The translations under genes were made by a program, and so were the position numbers. 64,000 bases of DNA from Roseateles depolymerans (lineage in GTDB: Bacteria; Pseudomonadota; Gammaproteobacteria; Burkholderiales; Burkholderiaceae_C). How positions within the stretch are numbered: the first letter of the stretch is position 1; each line of letters begins with the position of its first letter. The stretch is from positions 1-64,000 of the forward strand of contig NZ_QUMT01000008.1 of assembly GCF_003387155.1 (NCBI RefSeq), written 5' to 3'. A model generated the notes under the pieces. The model made no database searches. It saw only the letters and a list, made by a program, of their open reading frames with translations, and was not told where the DNA came from. Shown here piece after piece: positions 39,823 through 48,962 of this stretch.

Positions 39823-41397
39823 TCACGCCGCCATCTTCAACCCAGCCCGACTGAGCATCGTCTCAATCAGATCCCGATGCCGAGGCAGATCCCGCACCGC
39901 ATGCTGCCCCAGCTGCGCGATCATGCCGAACTCCTTGCGCGCATCCTCTGCCCGCTGCAGCGGCGCGCGTGCCGCGTCCAGCTGCGTCTCGTATTCCATG
40001 CCGTAGAGCACATACTGCCAACTTGCCGGCAAATACATCTCCACATCGGTGATGAAGTCCAGCCGCTGCGGCGGCCGCTGGCGCCACATGGCCAGCTTGT
40101 CCTTCAGGCTGTCCGGATGCGTGGCCGGATCTGCGTTGTCGCGCCAGAAGGCCGTGTCCCGACGCTTCGTCAGCGCATAGTGCAGTTTGATGAAGTCCAC
40201 GATGCGGGCATACCGCTCGGCCATGAAGCGGTTGAAATGTCGTGCCACCGGCGCCGTGTCCCCATCGAACGGAAACAGCTGCGCAATCAGATAGGCCGCG
40301 GTCTCAATCAACCCGATGCCGGACGATTCCAGCGGCTCCAGGAAGCCGCCGGACAGCCCCACCGCCACGCAGTTCTTCACCCATTGGGTCTCGCGATACC
40401 CGACATTGAGCGTGAGCTTGCGCGGACTCAGCGCGTCTGAGGCCGGGCCGATATAGCGGCGCAGCTCCCGCTCCGCCTGCTCGTCATCCGTATGGCGACT
40501 GCTGTAGACATGCCCGATGCCGCGGCGCTCCTGCAGCCCGATGTCCCAGATCCAGCCATTGCGCTGCGCGGTGGACAAGGTGCAGGACGCAATGGGCGCA
40601 TCCGGCCGCGCATACGGCACCTGCATTGCCAGCGCGCGATCGACAAACAGCACGTCGTTCAGCGAGGTGAACGACGAGCCGAGCGCCTGCCCGATCAGCC
40701 GCGCATGAAAGCCGCTGCAATCCACATAAAGCCCGGCGCGCAGCACGCCAGCCTCCCGAGTCACGACAGCCGCAATGGCGCCCTGCTCGTCGAGCTCCAC
40801 CTGGTCCACTGTGGCAATCACCCGCTTCACGCCCAGCGACTGCGCCTGTTCGGCCAGCAAGCCGGCAAAGCGTCCAGCGTCGAAGTGATAGGCGTAGTTC
40901 AGCGCACCCAGGTAGTCGCCGTCGGTGGGGCGCTTGGGCCCGTGGCGTGCATCGACCACGGCCTTTTGCAGCGTCACCGCCTCGGCGAATGCCCGGTCCG
41001 GCCCGGCCTCGCCCATCAGCCAGTAGGGCAGCAGCTCTGGCGCACCGGGACGCTGGCTGGGCAGGCTGAAGGGGTGGAAGTAGTGATCGCGACCGGATTC
41101 CCCAGGTCCGCGGTCGTTCACCGGCGGGCGCACCCAGTCATTGAACTGCACCCCCTGTTTGAAGGTGGCGGAACAAGCCTGCAGGAACCGCGATTCGGAG
41201 ATGCCGATCGCCGACAGCGTCCCCCGGATCGAGGGAAACGTCCCTTCCCCCACGCCGATGATGCCGATGTCGCTGGACTCCACCAGCGTGATCCGGACGC
41301 CGCCGTGCGCGGTGCCCAGTTGCTGGGCGAGGAAGGCGGCTGTCAGCCATCCGGCTGTCCCACCCCCAACAATCAGAATGTCTTCAATCGCCTTCAT
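39823..41397 (-). CDS. Flavin-dependent (tryptophan-type) halogenase, 524 aa
   Basis: The ATG at 41397 gives the GGGTAGW FAD-binding motif at residues 11-17, GVGEGTFPSIR at 48-58 and the catalytic Lys at about residue 80 (ATFKQGVQFNDW), matching Lys79 of PrnA. The second family motif WxWxIP reads WIWDIG here, so the Ile-Pro is not conserved. Needs a flavin reductase partner, which is not in the window. Halogenases of this type are common beside TonB receptors in sugar-uptake loci, with native substrates unknown. It is divergent from the TonB receptor gene. Confidence 0.9.
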   Translation of the reverse strand: MKAIEDILIVGGGTAGWLTAAFLAQQLGTAHGGVRITLVESSDIGIIGVGEGTFPSIRGTLSAIGISESRFLQACSATFKQGVQFNDWVRPPVNDRGPGESGRDHYFHPFSLPSQRPGAPELLPYWLMGEAGPDRAFAEAVTLQKAVVDARHGPKRPTDGDYLGALNYAYHFDAGRFAGLLAEQAQSLGVKRVIATVDQVELDEQGAIAAVVTREAGVLRAGLYVDCSGFHARLIGQALGSSFTSLNDVLFVDRALAMQVPYARPDAPIASCTLSTAQRNGWIWDIGLQERRGIGHVYSSRHTDDEQAERELRRYIGPASDALSPRKLTLNVGYRETQWVKNCVAVGLSGGFLEPLESSGIGLIETAAYLIAQLFPFDGDTAPVARHFNRFMAERYARIVDFIKLHYALTKRRDTAFWRDNADPATHPDSLKDKLAMWRQRPPQRLDFITDVEMYLPASWQYVLYGMEYETQLDAARAPLQRAEDARKEFGMIAQLGQHAVRDLPRHRDLIETMLSRAGLKMAA

Positions 41398-41509
41398 GCC
41401 GAGGTGTCTCCGTGTTTGTGCTGTGTTGTGCAAAGGCATCAGTCGAGCGGCAGGCCCGTGTCCATCGGCTCTGCGGCCGCTCTTCGATCACGGGACCCAC
41501 TACGGGTAA

Positions 41510-41540
41510 ATGATAGTGCCCGAAATGACAACGATGTCAA
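41510..41540 (-). promoter_or_regulatory. Putative halogenase promoter with overlapping LacI-type operator
   Basis: On the minus strand TTGACA (41535-41540) and TATCAT (41510-41515) are spaced 19 bases; ACTATC at 17 is an alternative -10. The operator-like TGACAACGATGTCA (41526-41539) covers the -35 box. Confidence 0.55.
41526..41539. promoter_or_regulatory. LacI-family operator O1
   Basis: TGACAACGATGTCA, an imperfect 14-bp palindrome centred on CG as usual for LacI-family sites. Its centre is 24 bases from that of the second, perfect site at 41550-41563. Confidence 0.75.
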
Positions 41541-41548
41541 TCTTCCCG

Positions 41549-41578
41549 TTGACAACGTTGTCAGCGATTGCCTAGGAT
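41549..41578 (+). promoter_or_regulatory. Putative TonB-receptor promoter
   Basis: TTGACA (41549-41554), 18 bases, TAGGAT (41573-41578). The -35 box overlaps operator O2, so repressor binding would block RNA polymerase. It lies about 56 bases upstream of the ATG. Confidence 0.65.
41550..41563. promoter_or_regulatory. LacI-family operator O2
   Basis: TGACAACGTTGTCA is a perfect 14-bp palindrome. It matches O1 at 13 of 14 positions and lies over the -35 box of the receptor promoter. Confidence 0.85.
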
Positions 41579-41634
41579 GCCTGCAAACGACAAGAACAAC
41601 GTTCAAGAGCTTTCAGAGCCACCCAGGAGACAAC

Positions 41635-44109
41635 ATGACATCAGCTTCGTCCCGCAGGCCCGCCATCGGGCTGGTCACCCCCGTCCAACTCGCCGTGCTC
41701 GCCTTGATGGCGGGGACTGTGCAGGCCCAGCAGGCCTCCGAAACGCCGGCATCACAAACTGTCGCCCAGGCAGCGCCGCAGCAGGACACCGCGCCGCAGA
41801 GCGGCACCGCCACCACCACCGCCGACGGCAAGCAGGCCCTGCCGCAAGTGCTGGTGACGGCCACCAAGCGTGCCACCTCGCTGCAAAAGACCCCGGTCTC
41901 GGTGACCGCCATCAATGCCCAGACCCTGGAAGACAACCATGTGAAGAGCATGCTTGACGTCTTCAATCTGGTGCCCAGCATGCAGGGCACTGGCCAGGGG
42001 GACCACGGCATCGTCAGCATCACACTGCGCGGCATTGGCAACGACAGCGCCAAGACCGAATATGCCGACCCGGAAGTTGCCCTGTTCGTGGACGGCGTGT
42101 TTGCGCCGCGTCCGGAAGGCGCCGCCACCATGCTGTTCGACCTGGACGGCATCGAAGTGCTGCGCGGCCCGCAAGGCACGCTGTGGGGCCGCAACTCCAC
42201 CGTCGGCACCATCAACATGAAGACGGCCAAGCCGGTGCTGCGCGACACCTCCGGCTATGTCGAAGGCGGCGTCGGCAACTATGCCCGCATGGGCATCAAG
42301 GGCGCGGTCAACATCCCGCTGGGCGACACGGTCGCGGCGCGCGTGGCCTTTGCCCATGAGCAGCATGACGGCTACGTCTCCTACCAGCGTCCTCCCAACA
42401 TCTCCCTGGCGTCGCAGCAGGCGGCCTATGCGGCCTACGTGGCCGGCGGCGGCACGGCCGTCGGTTTCCAGCCGATCAACACCAGCCTGTTCGTCCAGGG
42501 CGGCGACAAGTACAACGCCCAGAACCAGACCGCGGCGCGCCTGAGCTTCCTGGTCAAGCCCAGCGACAAGCTGCGCTGGGACGTGTCCCTGGAGCAGTTC
42601 GCCGACCGCGGCACACCGTCGATGAGCCTGATGCAGACGCCTCGCGAAGGTGAGAAGTTCTGGTCGGCCCTGATCGACACCGCGCCCTCGCTCAAGCGGG
42701 ACTCCACCTCCATCCGCAGCCGCCTGGAGTACGACCTGGGCGGCATGGCCCTGGCCTATGTGGCGGGCTACACCCACTTCAAGGGATCGGGCACCTACGA
42801 CCAGGACTTCGGCGTCAACGTGCCCACCAGCTTCACCACCGGCGGCCCGCAACAGGCCGACAACACGGTGTGGAGCAAGTACACCAGCCACAGCCATGAA
42901 GTGACGCTGCAAAGCAATGAGCGTCAGACCATCGACTGGGTGCTGGGCCTGTACTACGCCGCGGAAGACAACGGCATCCGCTTCGACATCCCCATCATGA
43001 ACGGTACCCAGCAGGGCACCGTGAACTGGCAGGGTTCCTTCATCCAGCCCAAGGAAACGGTGGACTCCACCGCCGCCTTTGGCCAGGCGACCTGGAACCT
43101 GACCGAAGCCTTCCACGTGACCGGCGGCCTGCGCTACACCCATGACGACCGCAAGAACAAGGGCGGCCGTGGCTGGTTCTGGGCGGGCAATGCGGCAGCG
43201 CCACAGATTCCGCTGAATCCATCGGTGGACCCGACGATCCCTGCCAACGGCTACACCGCGGGCAACATCAACGATGCCCACTACACCGGCAACAAGACCA
43301 CCTGGCTGGCCCGCGCGGCATATGACCTGAACAAGACCACCATGGTCTACGGCAGCGTCTCCACCGGCTACAAGTCCGGCGGCACGGGTGACGGCGGCCT
43401 GCCGTACGGCCCCGAGACGCTGACCAACTACGAAGTCGGCTACAAGGCCACGCTGTGGGACGGGCGCATGACCTTCAATGCCAGCGCCTATCACATGAAG
43501 TTCAAGGACTTCCAGTTCAGCGCCCCGGTCATCGTCAACGGCAACCGCCAGTTCGCCTACAGCAATGCCGAAGGTGCGAAGGTCTCCGGCCTGGAGCTGG
43601 AAACCGCCGTGCTGATCACGCCGGACGACAAGCTGCAGTTCAGCGCCAGCTACACCAAGACGAAGCTGGGACAGCTGGTGGCGTCCTCCAACGACTACGC
43701 CCTGCCGGCCTGCTTCGATGCAACGCTGGGCGGCAACTGCGTGAACGTGACCGGCAATGAACTGCCCCATGCCCCCAAGGTGGCGCTGCAGCTCATGTAT
43801 GAGCACAACATTCCGTTGTCCAACGGGGATGCCGTGGCACCGCGCATCAGCTTCCACTACCAGAGCGCGAACTGGTTGTCGGTGTTCAACCTCGGCGACG
43901 GAGACCGCCAGAAGGCGTATTCGACGGCCGACATCGCGGTCCGCTACAGCTCGAAGCGCAACTGGTATGCCGACCTCTACGTCCGCAACGTGAGCGACGA
44001 AAAGATCAAGACCAGTGCAGGCAGTGCCGGCAGCTACGCCAACCCGATCTGGGTGGCGCAATACGCCGCACCGCGCACCTTCGGCCTGAACGCGGGCTAC
44101 AACTTCTGA
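41635..44109 (+). CDS. TonB-dependent outer-membrane receptor, 824 aa
   Basis: The ATG at 41635 follows CAGGAGAC. A signal peptide (AVLALMAGTVQAQQ) and Gln/Ala-rich linker lead to the TonB box-like region LPQVLVTATKRAT, the plug (TPVSVTAINAQTLEDN, LRGIGND, VLRGPQGTLWGRNSTVG) and a 22-strand barrel that ends in RTFGLNAGYNF with the C-terminal aromatic. It should import a glycoside or oligosaccharide, since a LacI regulator and GH1 beta-glucosidase flank it. The promoter carries two LacI-type operators. Confidence 0.95.
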   Translation: MTSASSRRPAIGLVTPVQLAVLALMAGTVQAQQASETPASQTVAQAAPQQDTAPQSGTATTTADGKQALPQVLVTATKRATSLQKTPVSVTAINAQTLEDNHVKSMLDVFNLVPSMQGTGQGDHGIVSITLRGIGNDSAKTEYADPEVALFVDGVFAPRPEGAATMLFDLDGIEVLRGPQGTLWGRNSTVGTINMKTAKPVLRDTSGYVEGGVGNYARMGIKGAVNIPLGDTVAARVAFAHEQHDGYVSYQRPPNISLASQQAAYAAYVAGGGTAVGFQPINTSLFVQGGDKYNAQNQTAARLSFLVKPSDKLRWDVSLEQFADRGTPSMSLMQTPREGEKFWSALIDTAPSLKRDSTSIRSRLEYDLGGMALAYVAGYTHFKGSGTYDQDFGVNVPTSFTTGGPQQADNTVWSKYTSHSHEVTLQSNERQTIDWVLGLYYAAEDNGIRFDIPIMNGTQQGTVNWQGSFIQPKETVDSTAAFGQATWNLTEAFHVTGGLRYTHDDRKNKGGRGWFWAGNAAAPQIPLNPSVDPTIPANGYTAGNINDAHYTGNKTTWLARAAYDLNKTTMVYGSVSTGYKSGGTGDGGLPYGPETLTNYEVGYKATLWDGRMTFNASAYHMKFKDFQFSAPVIVNGNRQFAYSNAEGAKVSGLELETAVLITPDDKLQFSASYTKTKLGQLVASSNDYALPACFDATLGGNCVNVTGNELPHAPKVALQLMYEHNIPLSNGDAVAPRISFHYQSANWLSVFNLGDGDRQKAYSTADIAVRYSSKRNWYADLYVRNVSDEKIKTSAGSAGSYANPIWVAQYAAPRTFGLNAGYNF

Positions 44110-44216
44110 CGGGCTGGTGAAGGGAGCGTGTCCGGTCCGTCCTTGTTTCTCCTGCACAGCACCGCCTTGCTTGAGGGCGATGGCGGGCCGTGCCGCTCCC
44201 TGCCTTTGACTCCGCC

Positions 44217-45605
44217 ATGAACAGAAAGACCATGCAGCCTTCCGACGCCACGCCCGCGACCGATACCGCCCTCATCCGCGACCTGATTGCGACCCTGCCC
44301 GCCGGCTTCCAGTGGGGCTCGGCCACCAGCGCCGCGCAGATCGAGGGCGCCGCCCGCGAGGACGGCAAGGGCGAGTCGATCTGGGACCGTTTTTGCGCCC
44401 AGCCCGGCCGCATCAAGGACGCTTCCAACATCGACGTCGCCTGCGACCACTATCACCGCTACGGGGAGGATGTGGACCTTATGAAGTGGCTGGGCCTGGA
44501 CGCCTACCGCTTCTCCTTCGCCTGGCCCCGCGTGCAGCCGCTGGGCCGCGGCGCATGGAATGAAGCCGGCTTTGCCTTTTATGACCGGCTGATCGACAAG
44601 CTGCTGGAAGCGGGCATCCGTCCGCATGCCACGCTCTATCACTGGGACCTGCCGCAGGCGCTGGACGACGGCATCGGCGGCTGGCTCTCCCGCGATGTCG
44701 TGCCGCTGTTTGCTGACTACGCCGCCGAGGTGGCGCGTCGCTTCGGCGACCGGCTGGGCAGCATTGCCACCCTCAATGAACCCTGGTGCTCCGCGACGCT
44801 GGGCTACGAGACCGCGCAGTTCGCACCCGGCCACACCAGCCGGGCGGAAGCAGCGCAGGTGTCGCACCATCTGCTGATGGCGCACGGCGCGGCCATCCAG
44901 GCGATGCGGGCGGTCGGGTCCAAGGCGGAGCTGGGCATCGTGCTGAATTTCACCCCGTCCTTCCCGGCCGAGCCGCTGCTGGAGGCGGACCGCCGCGCGG
45001 CCCGCATCGATGATGGCCTGAGCACCCGCTGGTACATGGACCCGGTCTTCCGCGGCCAGTATCCGGCCGATGTCATCGAATACCTGGGCGCCGATGCACC
45101 CAAGATCCAGCCGGGTGACCTGGCACTGATCCAGCAGCCGCTGGACTTCCTGGGGGTGAACTTCTACACCCGCAGCTTCATCAGTACCCAGCAGCCGGCC
45201 GTGGCCCCACCCGGGGAACTCGGCTTCACCGACATGGGCTGGGAGATCTATCCGCAGGCGCTGACCCAGCATCTGCTGCGCATTACCCGCGAGTACACGC
45301 CGCCGCCGCTCTACATCACCGAGAACGGCATGGCCAATGCCGACAGCGTGGTGAACGGAACGGTGCCGGACAAGGAGCGCATCGCCTATCTGCGCAGCCA
45401 TCTCTCGGCGCTGGCGCAGGCGGTGGCGCTGGGGGCGGATGTCCGCGGCTACTTCTACTGGAGCCTGCTGGACAACTTCGAATGGAACTCCGGCTACCTC
45501 AAGCGCTTCGGCCTGTTCCACGTCGACTATGCGACGCAGCAGCGGCTGGCCAAGGACAGCGCGCACTGGTATCGCGACGTGATCCGGCAATACCGGCAGC
45601 CGTGA
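44217..45605 (+). CDS. Beta-glucosidase, glycoside hydrolase family 1, 462 aa
   Basis: GH1 signatures are complete: N-terminal FQWGSATSAAQIEG, acid/base Glu in TLNEPWC, nucleophile Glu in YITENGMAN, and aglycone-site YWSLLDNFEWNSGY. No signal peptide, so it acts in the cytoplasm (or the start may lie elsewhere: ATGs at 44190, 44217 and 44232 are in frame). It would cleave beta-glucosides imported after passage through the upstream TonB receptor, 107 bases away and probably co-transcribed. Confidence 0.95.
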   Translation: MNRKTMQPSDATPATDTALIRDLIATLPAGFQWGSATSAAQIEGAAREDGKGESIWDRFCAQPGRIKDASNIDVACDHYHRYGEDVDLMKWLGLDAYRFSFAWPRVQPLGRGAWNEAGFAFYDRLIDKLLEAGIRPHATLYHWDLPQALDDGIGGWLSRDVVPLFADYAAEVARRFGDRLGSIATLNEPWCSATLGYETAQFAPGHTSRAEAAQVSHHLLMAHGAAIQAMRAVGSKAELGIVLNFTPSFPAEPLLEADRRAARIDDGLSTRWYMDPVFRGQYPADVIEYLGADAPKIQPGDLALIQQPLDFLGVNFYTRSFISTQQPAVAPPGELGFTDMGWEIYPQALTQHLLRITREYTPPPLYITENGMANADSVVNGTVPDKERIAYLRSHLSALAQAVALGADVRGYFYWSLLDNFEWNSGYLKRFGLFHVDYATQQRLAKDSAHWYRDVIRQYRQP

Positions 45606-45614
45606 GGGGCGGCA

Positions 45615-45646
45615 GCGCTGATGCGCTGATGCGCTGATGCGCTGAG
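45615..45646 (+). repeat. Short tandem repeat, four copies of GCGCTGAT
   Basis: Three exact 8-bp copies and a fourth ending in AG lie between the GH1 stop codon and the terminator at 45660. No gene is affected. Confidence 0.9.
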
Positions 45647-45659
45647 CTTCACCCAAACA

Positions 45660-45697
45660 AAGGGGCCTCGCCATCCATGCGGATCGCGAGGCCCCTT
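45660..45697. terminator. Bidirectional terminator between GH1 and M13 peptidase genes
   Basis: Perfect 12-bp stem, AAGGGGCCTCGC (45660-45671) and GCGAGGCCCCTT (45686-45697), with T-rich sequence on either side (CTTTTGG after it; TTTGTTTGG when read on the minus strand). It serves the convergent genes ending at 45605 and 45751. Confidence 0.85.
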
Positions 45698-45750
45698 CTT
45701 TTGGCGGGACGCCCGGGCCGCGCTCATGCGCCCCGCCCGGGCCAAGGTCC

Positions 45751-47769
45751 TCACCAGATGCGGATACGGTCTTCCGGCGCCTTGTACATCTTGTCGCCCT
45801 GGCGGGTCTTGAAGGCGTCATGGAAGCCGTCGTGGTTCACCGCAGCGCCATTGGCCCGGAAGGCCGGCGGCGAGTGCGGGTCCACCGTCAGCAGCGTCAG
45901 CTCGCGCTCTTCGCGGGTCTTCTGGCGCCAGGCCTGCGCCCAGCCCATGAAGAAGCGCTGCTCACCGGTGTAGCCATCGATCACTGGCGACGGTTTGCCC
46001 CCCAGCGAGCGCAGGTAGGCCTTGTAGGCGATCTGCAGGCCGGAGAGGTCGGCAATGTTCTCGCCCAGGGTCAGCTTGCCGTTCACATGCTTGCCGGGGA
46101 TGGGCTCGTAGCCGTCGTACTGCGCCACCAGGCGCGCACCGATCGCGTCGAAGGCCTTGCGGTCTTCGTCGGTCCACCAGTTGCGCAGCGCGCCGTTGCC
46201 GTCGAACTGGCTGCCCTGGTCGTCGAAGCCGTGGCTGATCTCGTGGCCGATGACCGCGCCGATGGCGCCGTAGTTCACCGCATCATCCGCCTTCGGGTTG
46301 TAGAAGGGCGGCTGCAGGATGGCGGCCGGGAACACGATCTCGTTCATCGTGGGGTTGTAGTAGGCATTGACGGTCTGCGGCGTCATCAGCCAGTCGCGGC
46401 GGTCCACCGGCTTGCTGGCCATGGCGGCCTTGCGTTGCCATTCGAACTGCGCGGCGCGGGTGTCGTTGCCCAGCGCGTCACCGGCCCGCACCTCCAGCTT
46501 GCTGTAGTCGCGCCAGGTGTCCGGGTACGCGATCTTGATCATGTACTTGGACAGCTTGTCCTGCGCCTGCGCCTTGGTGGCGGGCGTCATCCAGCTCAGG
46601 CCGTCGATCGAGGTCTTGTAGGCGGCCAGCAGGTTGTTGACCAGGTCCAGCATGCGGGCCTTGTCGGCGGCGGGGAAGTAGCGCTTCACGTACTCCTGGC
46701 CCACGGCCTCGCCCAGCGCGGCGTTGACCTGGTCCACGCCCTTCTGCCAGCGCGCCTGCTCGGTCTTCAGGCCGCTCAGCGCCCGGCCGTGGAACGCGAA
46801 ATGCGCCTCGCGGAAGGGCTTGGGCAGCACCTCGGCATGGTTGTCCAGGGTGTGCAGGGTCAGGTAGAGCTTCCAGTCGTCCAGCGAGGCGTCACCCAGC
46901 AGCTTGGCCGCCGCGGTGAAGTAACTCGGCTGCAGCACCACCAGCTTGTCCAGTTGCGGCAGCGAGGCGGCGGCGAGGTAGGCCTTCCAGTCGAAGCCGG
47001 GCGCCTTGGCGGCCAGTTCGTCCGGCGTCATGGGGTTGTAGACCTTGGTCGGTTCGCGCAGGTCCACCTTGTCCCACTGCACCTCCGCCAGACTGCGCTC
47101 CAGCGCCAGCACACGCCGGGCGGCGTCGGCCGGATCCTTCAGGCCGGCGTGGCGGGCAAGGGTCTCGAGATAGTTGCTGTAGGCGCCCAGTGCCTTGGCC
47201 AGACGTTCGTCGTCCTTCTTCAGGTAGTAATCCCGGTCCGGCAGACCCAGGCCGGCCTGGCCTGCCTGCAGACGGTTGGTGCCCGGCTCGGCATAGTCGG
47301 CCTCGATGTCCAGGCCCACCGGCGTGTTGACGACGCCGCTGGCCTTGCCCATCCAGGCGGCCAGTTGCTCGCGGGATTGGATGGCGTTGATGCTGTCGAG
47401 CATCGGGCGCAGCGGGGCCAGGCCCGCCTTGTCGATTGCGGCGGTGTCCAGGAAGGCCTTGTAGTAGTCGCCAATCTTCTGGTCATTGCCGGTCTTGGCC
47501 TTCTTGGCGGCCAGTTCCTCGGCGATGCTGCGCACCCGCTTGTCCGTCATGTCGGCCAGCACGGTGAAGGCGCCGAAAGACGACTTGTCGTTCGGGATGA
47601 CGGTGTGGGCGAGCCAGTGGCCATTGGCGGCCAGGAAGAGGTCGTCCTGCGGGCGGGCGGTCTTGTCCGCGCCGGACAGGTCCAGGCCCGACTGCGGAGG
47701 AGCGGCCATGGCAAGGGCGGCGAACTGCATCGCGGTCGCCAGCAGGGTCAGACGGATGGCTTTTTTCAT
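45751..47769 (-). CDS. M13 family zinc metallopeptidase (PepO/neprilysin-like), 672 aa
   Basis: The ATG at 47769 gives a signal peptide (MKKAIRLTLLATAMQFAA then LAMAAP). The zinc motif is VIGHEISHGFDDQG and the second zinc ligand is in GENIADLSGLQ; NAYYNPTMNEIVFPA is the conserved substrate-binding block. Size and the N-terminal DDLFLAANGHWL match PepO-type oligopeptidases. Exported to the periplasm, where it would degrade peptides. It is divergent from the enoyl-CoA hydratase gene. Confidence 0.95.
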   Translation of the reverse strand: MKKAIRLTLLATAMQFAALAMAAPPQSGLDLSGADKTARPQDDLFLAANGHWLAHTVIPNDKSSFGAFTVLADMTDKRVRSIAEELAAKKAKTGNDQKIGDYYKAFLDTAAIDKAGLAPLRPMLDSINAIQSREQLAAWMGKASGVVNTPVGLDIEADYAEPGTNRLQAGQAGLGLPDRDYYLKKDDERLAKALGAYSNYLETLARHAGLKDPADAARRVLALERSLAEVQWDKVDLREPTKVYNPMTPDELAAKAPGFDWKAYLAAASLPQLDKLVVLQPSYFTAAAKLLGDASLDDWKLYLTLHTLDNHAEVLPKPFREAHFAFHGRALSGLKTEQARWQKGVDQVNAALGEAVGQEYVKRYFPAADKARMLDLVNNLLAAYKTSIDGLSWMTPATKAQAQDKLSKYMIKIAYPDTWRDYSKLEVRAGDALGNDTRAAQFEWQRKAAMASKPVDRRDWLMTPQTVNAYYNPTMNEIVFPAAILQPPFYNPKADDAVNYGAIGAVIGHEISHGFDDQGSQFDGNGALRNWWTDEDRKAFDAIGARLVAQYDGYEPIPGKHVNGKLTLGENIADLSGLQIAYKAYLRSLGGKPSPVIDGYTGEQRFFMGWAQAWRQKTREERELTLLTVDPHSPPAFRANGAAVNHDGFHDAFKTRQGDKMYKAPEDRIRIW

Positions 47770-47964
47770 CACAAGCGCATGAAAGGAGTGCGGGCAAGCC
47801 CGGCGGAACTTCCAGCCTATGCCAAAAGACAGGGTCTGCCAAAAGCCATGAGTCCCGCAGTTGCAGGGGAGGGCGCCGGCCGCACTGCGATACTTGGGAC
47901 ACAACAGGACCGCCGGAGCCGGTCGCGCGCTGCGCGCCGCCCCCCGGCAGAGCCAGGAGAATGT

Positions 47965-48762
47965 GTGGAGACACTGCAGATCACAACCGATGCCCGCGGC
48001 GTGGCCCGGGTGCTGATGAACCGGCCGGAGGTGTTCAACGCCTTCAACGAGGCCATGATTGCCGAGCTGACCGACGCCTTCGACCGGCTGGGGCAGGACC
48101 CCACGGTGCGGGTGGTCGTGCTGGCGGGGCAGGGCAAGGCCTTCAGCGCCGGCGCCGACATCCAGTGGATGAAACGCGCCGCCGAAGCCTCACAGGACTG
48201 GAACCTGGAGGATGCCCGCAAGTTTGCCGCCATGCTCGACGGGCTGGCCCGCTGCCCCAAGCCGACCGTGGCCCAGGTGCACGGCGTGGCGCTGGGCGGC
48301 GGGGTTGGGTTGACGCTGGCCTGCGACCTGGCGATTGCGTCCGAAGGGGCGCAGTTTGCGGTCAGCGAGGCGCGCTTTGGCATCCTGCCGTCGGTGATCG
48401 GCCCTTATGTGGTGAATGCGGTGGGACCGCGGCATGCCCGTCGCCTCGCGCTGACCGCCAGCCGCATCGGCGCGCAGGAGGCGCTGCAGCTGGGCCTGGT
48501 GCAGCAGGTGGTGTCGCCGGATGCGCTGGAGGCCGCCGTGCAGGCGTGCATCCACGACCTGCTGGCCGGCGGCCCGCAAGCCCAGACGGAGATCAAGCGG
48601 CTGATGACGCAGCTGTCGGTCGGCCCGATCACGCCGCAGGTGCGGGAGCTGACGGCCCAGACCATTGCCCGGGTGCGCACCGGCGCGGAAGCCCGGGACG
48701 GCTTTGCGGCCTTCCTGGCCAAGCAGCCGGCGCCGTGGGTGCCGCCGCCGACGAAGGACTGA
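47965..48762 (+). CDS. Enoyl-CoA hydratase/isomerase family protein, 265 aa
   Basis: Crotonase-fold enzyme starting at GTG 47965 with AGGAGA upstream. The oxyanion-hole segments are GKAFSAGADIQWMKR and HGVALGGGVGL; the catalytic Glu region is VSEARFGILPSVIG. The ADIQWMKR pattern is like methylglutaconyl-CoA hydratase (LiuC) of leucine breakdown. The next gene is a PaaH-type dehydrogenase, so a PaaF-like role in dehydroadipyl-CoA hydration is the alternative. Substrate cannot be decided from sequence alone. Confidence 0.9.
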   Translation: METLQITTDARGVARVLMNRPEVFNAFNEAMIAELTDAFDRLGQDPTVRVVVLAGQGKAFSAGADIQWMKRAAEASQDWNLEDARKFAAMLDGLARCPKPTVAQVHGVALGGGVGLTLACDLAIASEGAQFAVSEARFGILPSVIGPYVVNAVGPRHARRLALTASRIGAQEALQLGLVQQVVSPDALEAAVQACIHDLLAGGPQAQTEIKRLMTQLSVGPITPQVRELTAQTIARVRTGAEARDGFAAFLAKQPAPWVPPPTKD

Positions 48763-48962
48763 GCAGTCGGGGCTGAGCACTCAGGACGGAGACCGTCCCG
48801 AGGACCTGACGCCGTGGGGCTTGACGCCCTGCTGGAAGGACCCGTCAGGGCCGGACCGACCGGCGACCCGGACGCCTCGGGCCCGGCCCGGCGCTGCCGG
48901 CGCGTTCCACGATGACCGAGTTGAAAGGCCCCCCCGATGGGAGGCCGCTGAGGAGACATGCA

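Noticed and set aside
45820-48762. A 980-codon open frame antisense to the M13 peptidase
   Set aside because: Only its last 265 codons, from GTG 47965, look like a protein (enoyl-CoA hydratase). The rest is the low-complexity His/Gln/Arg-rich translation typical of an antisense frame in GC-rich DNA.
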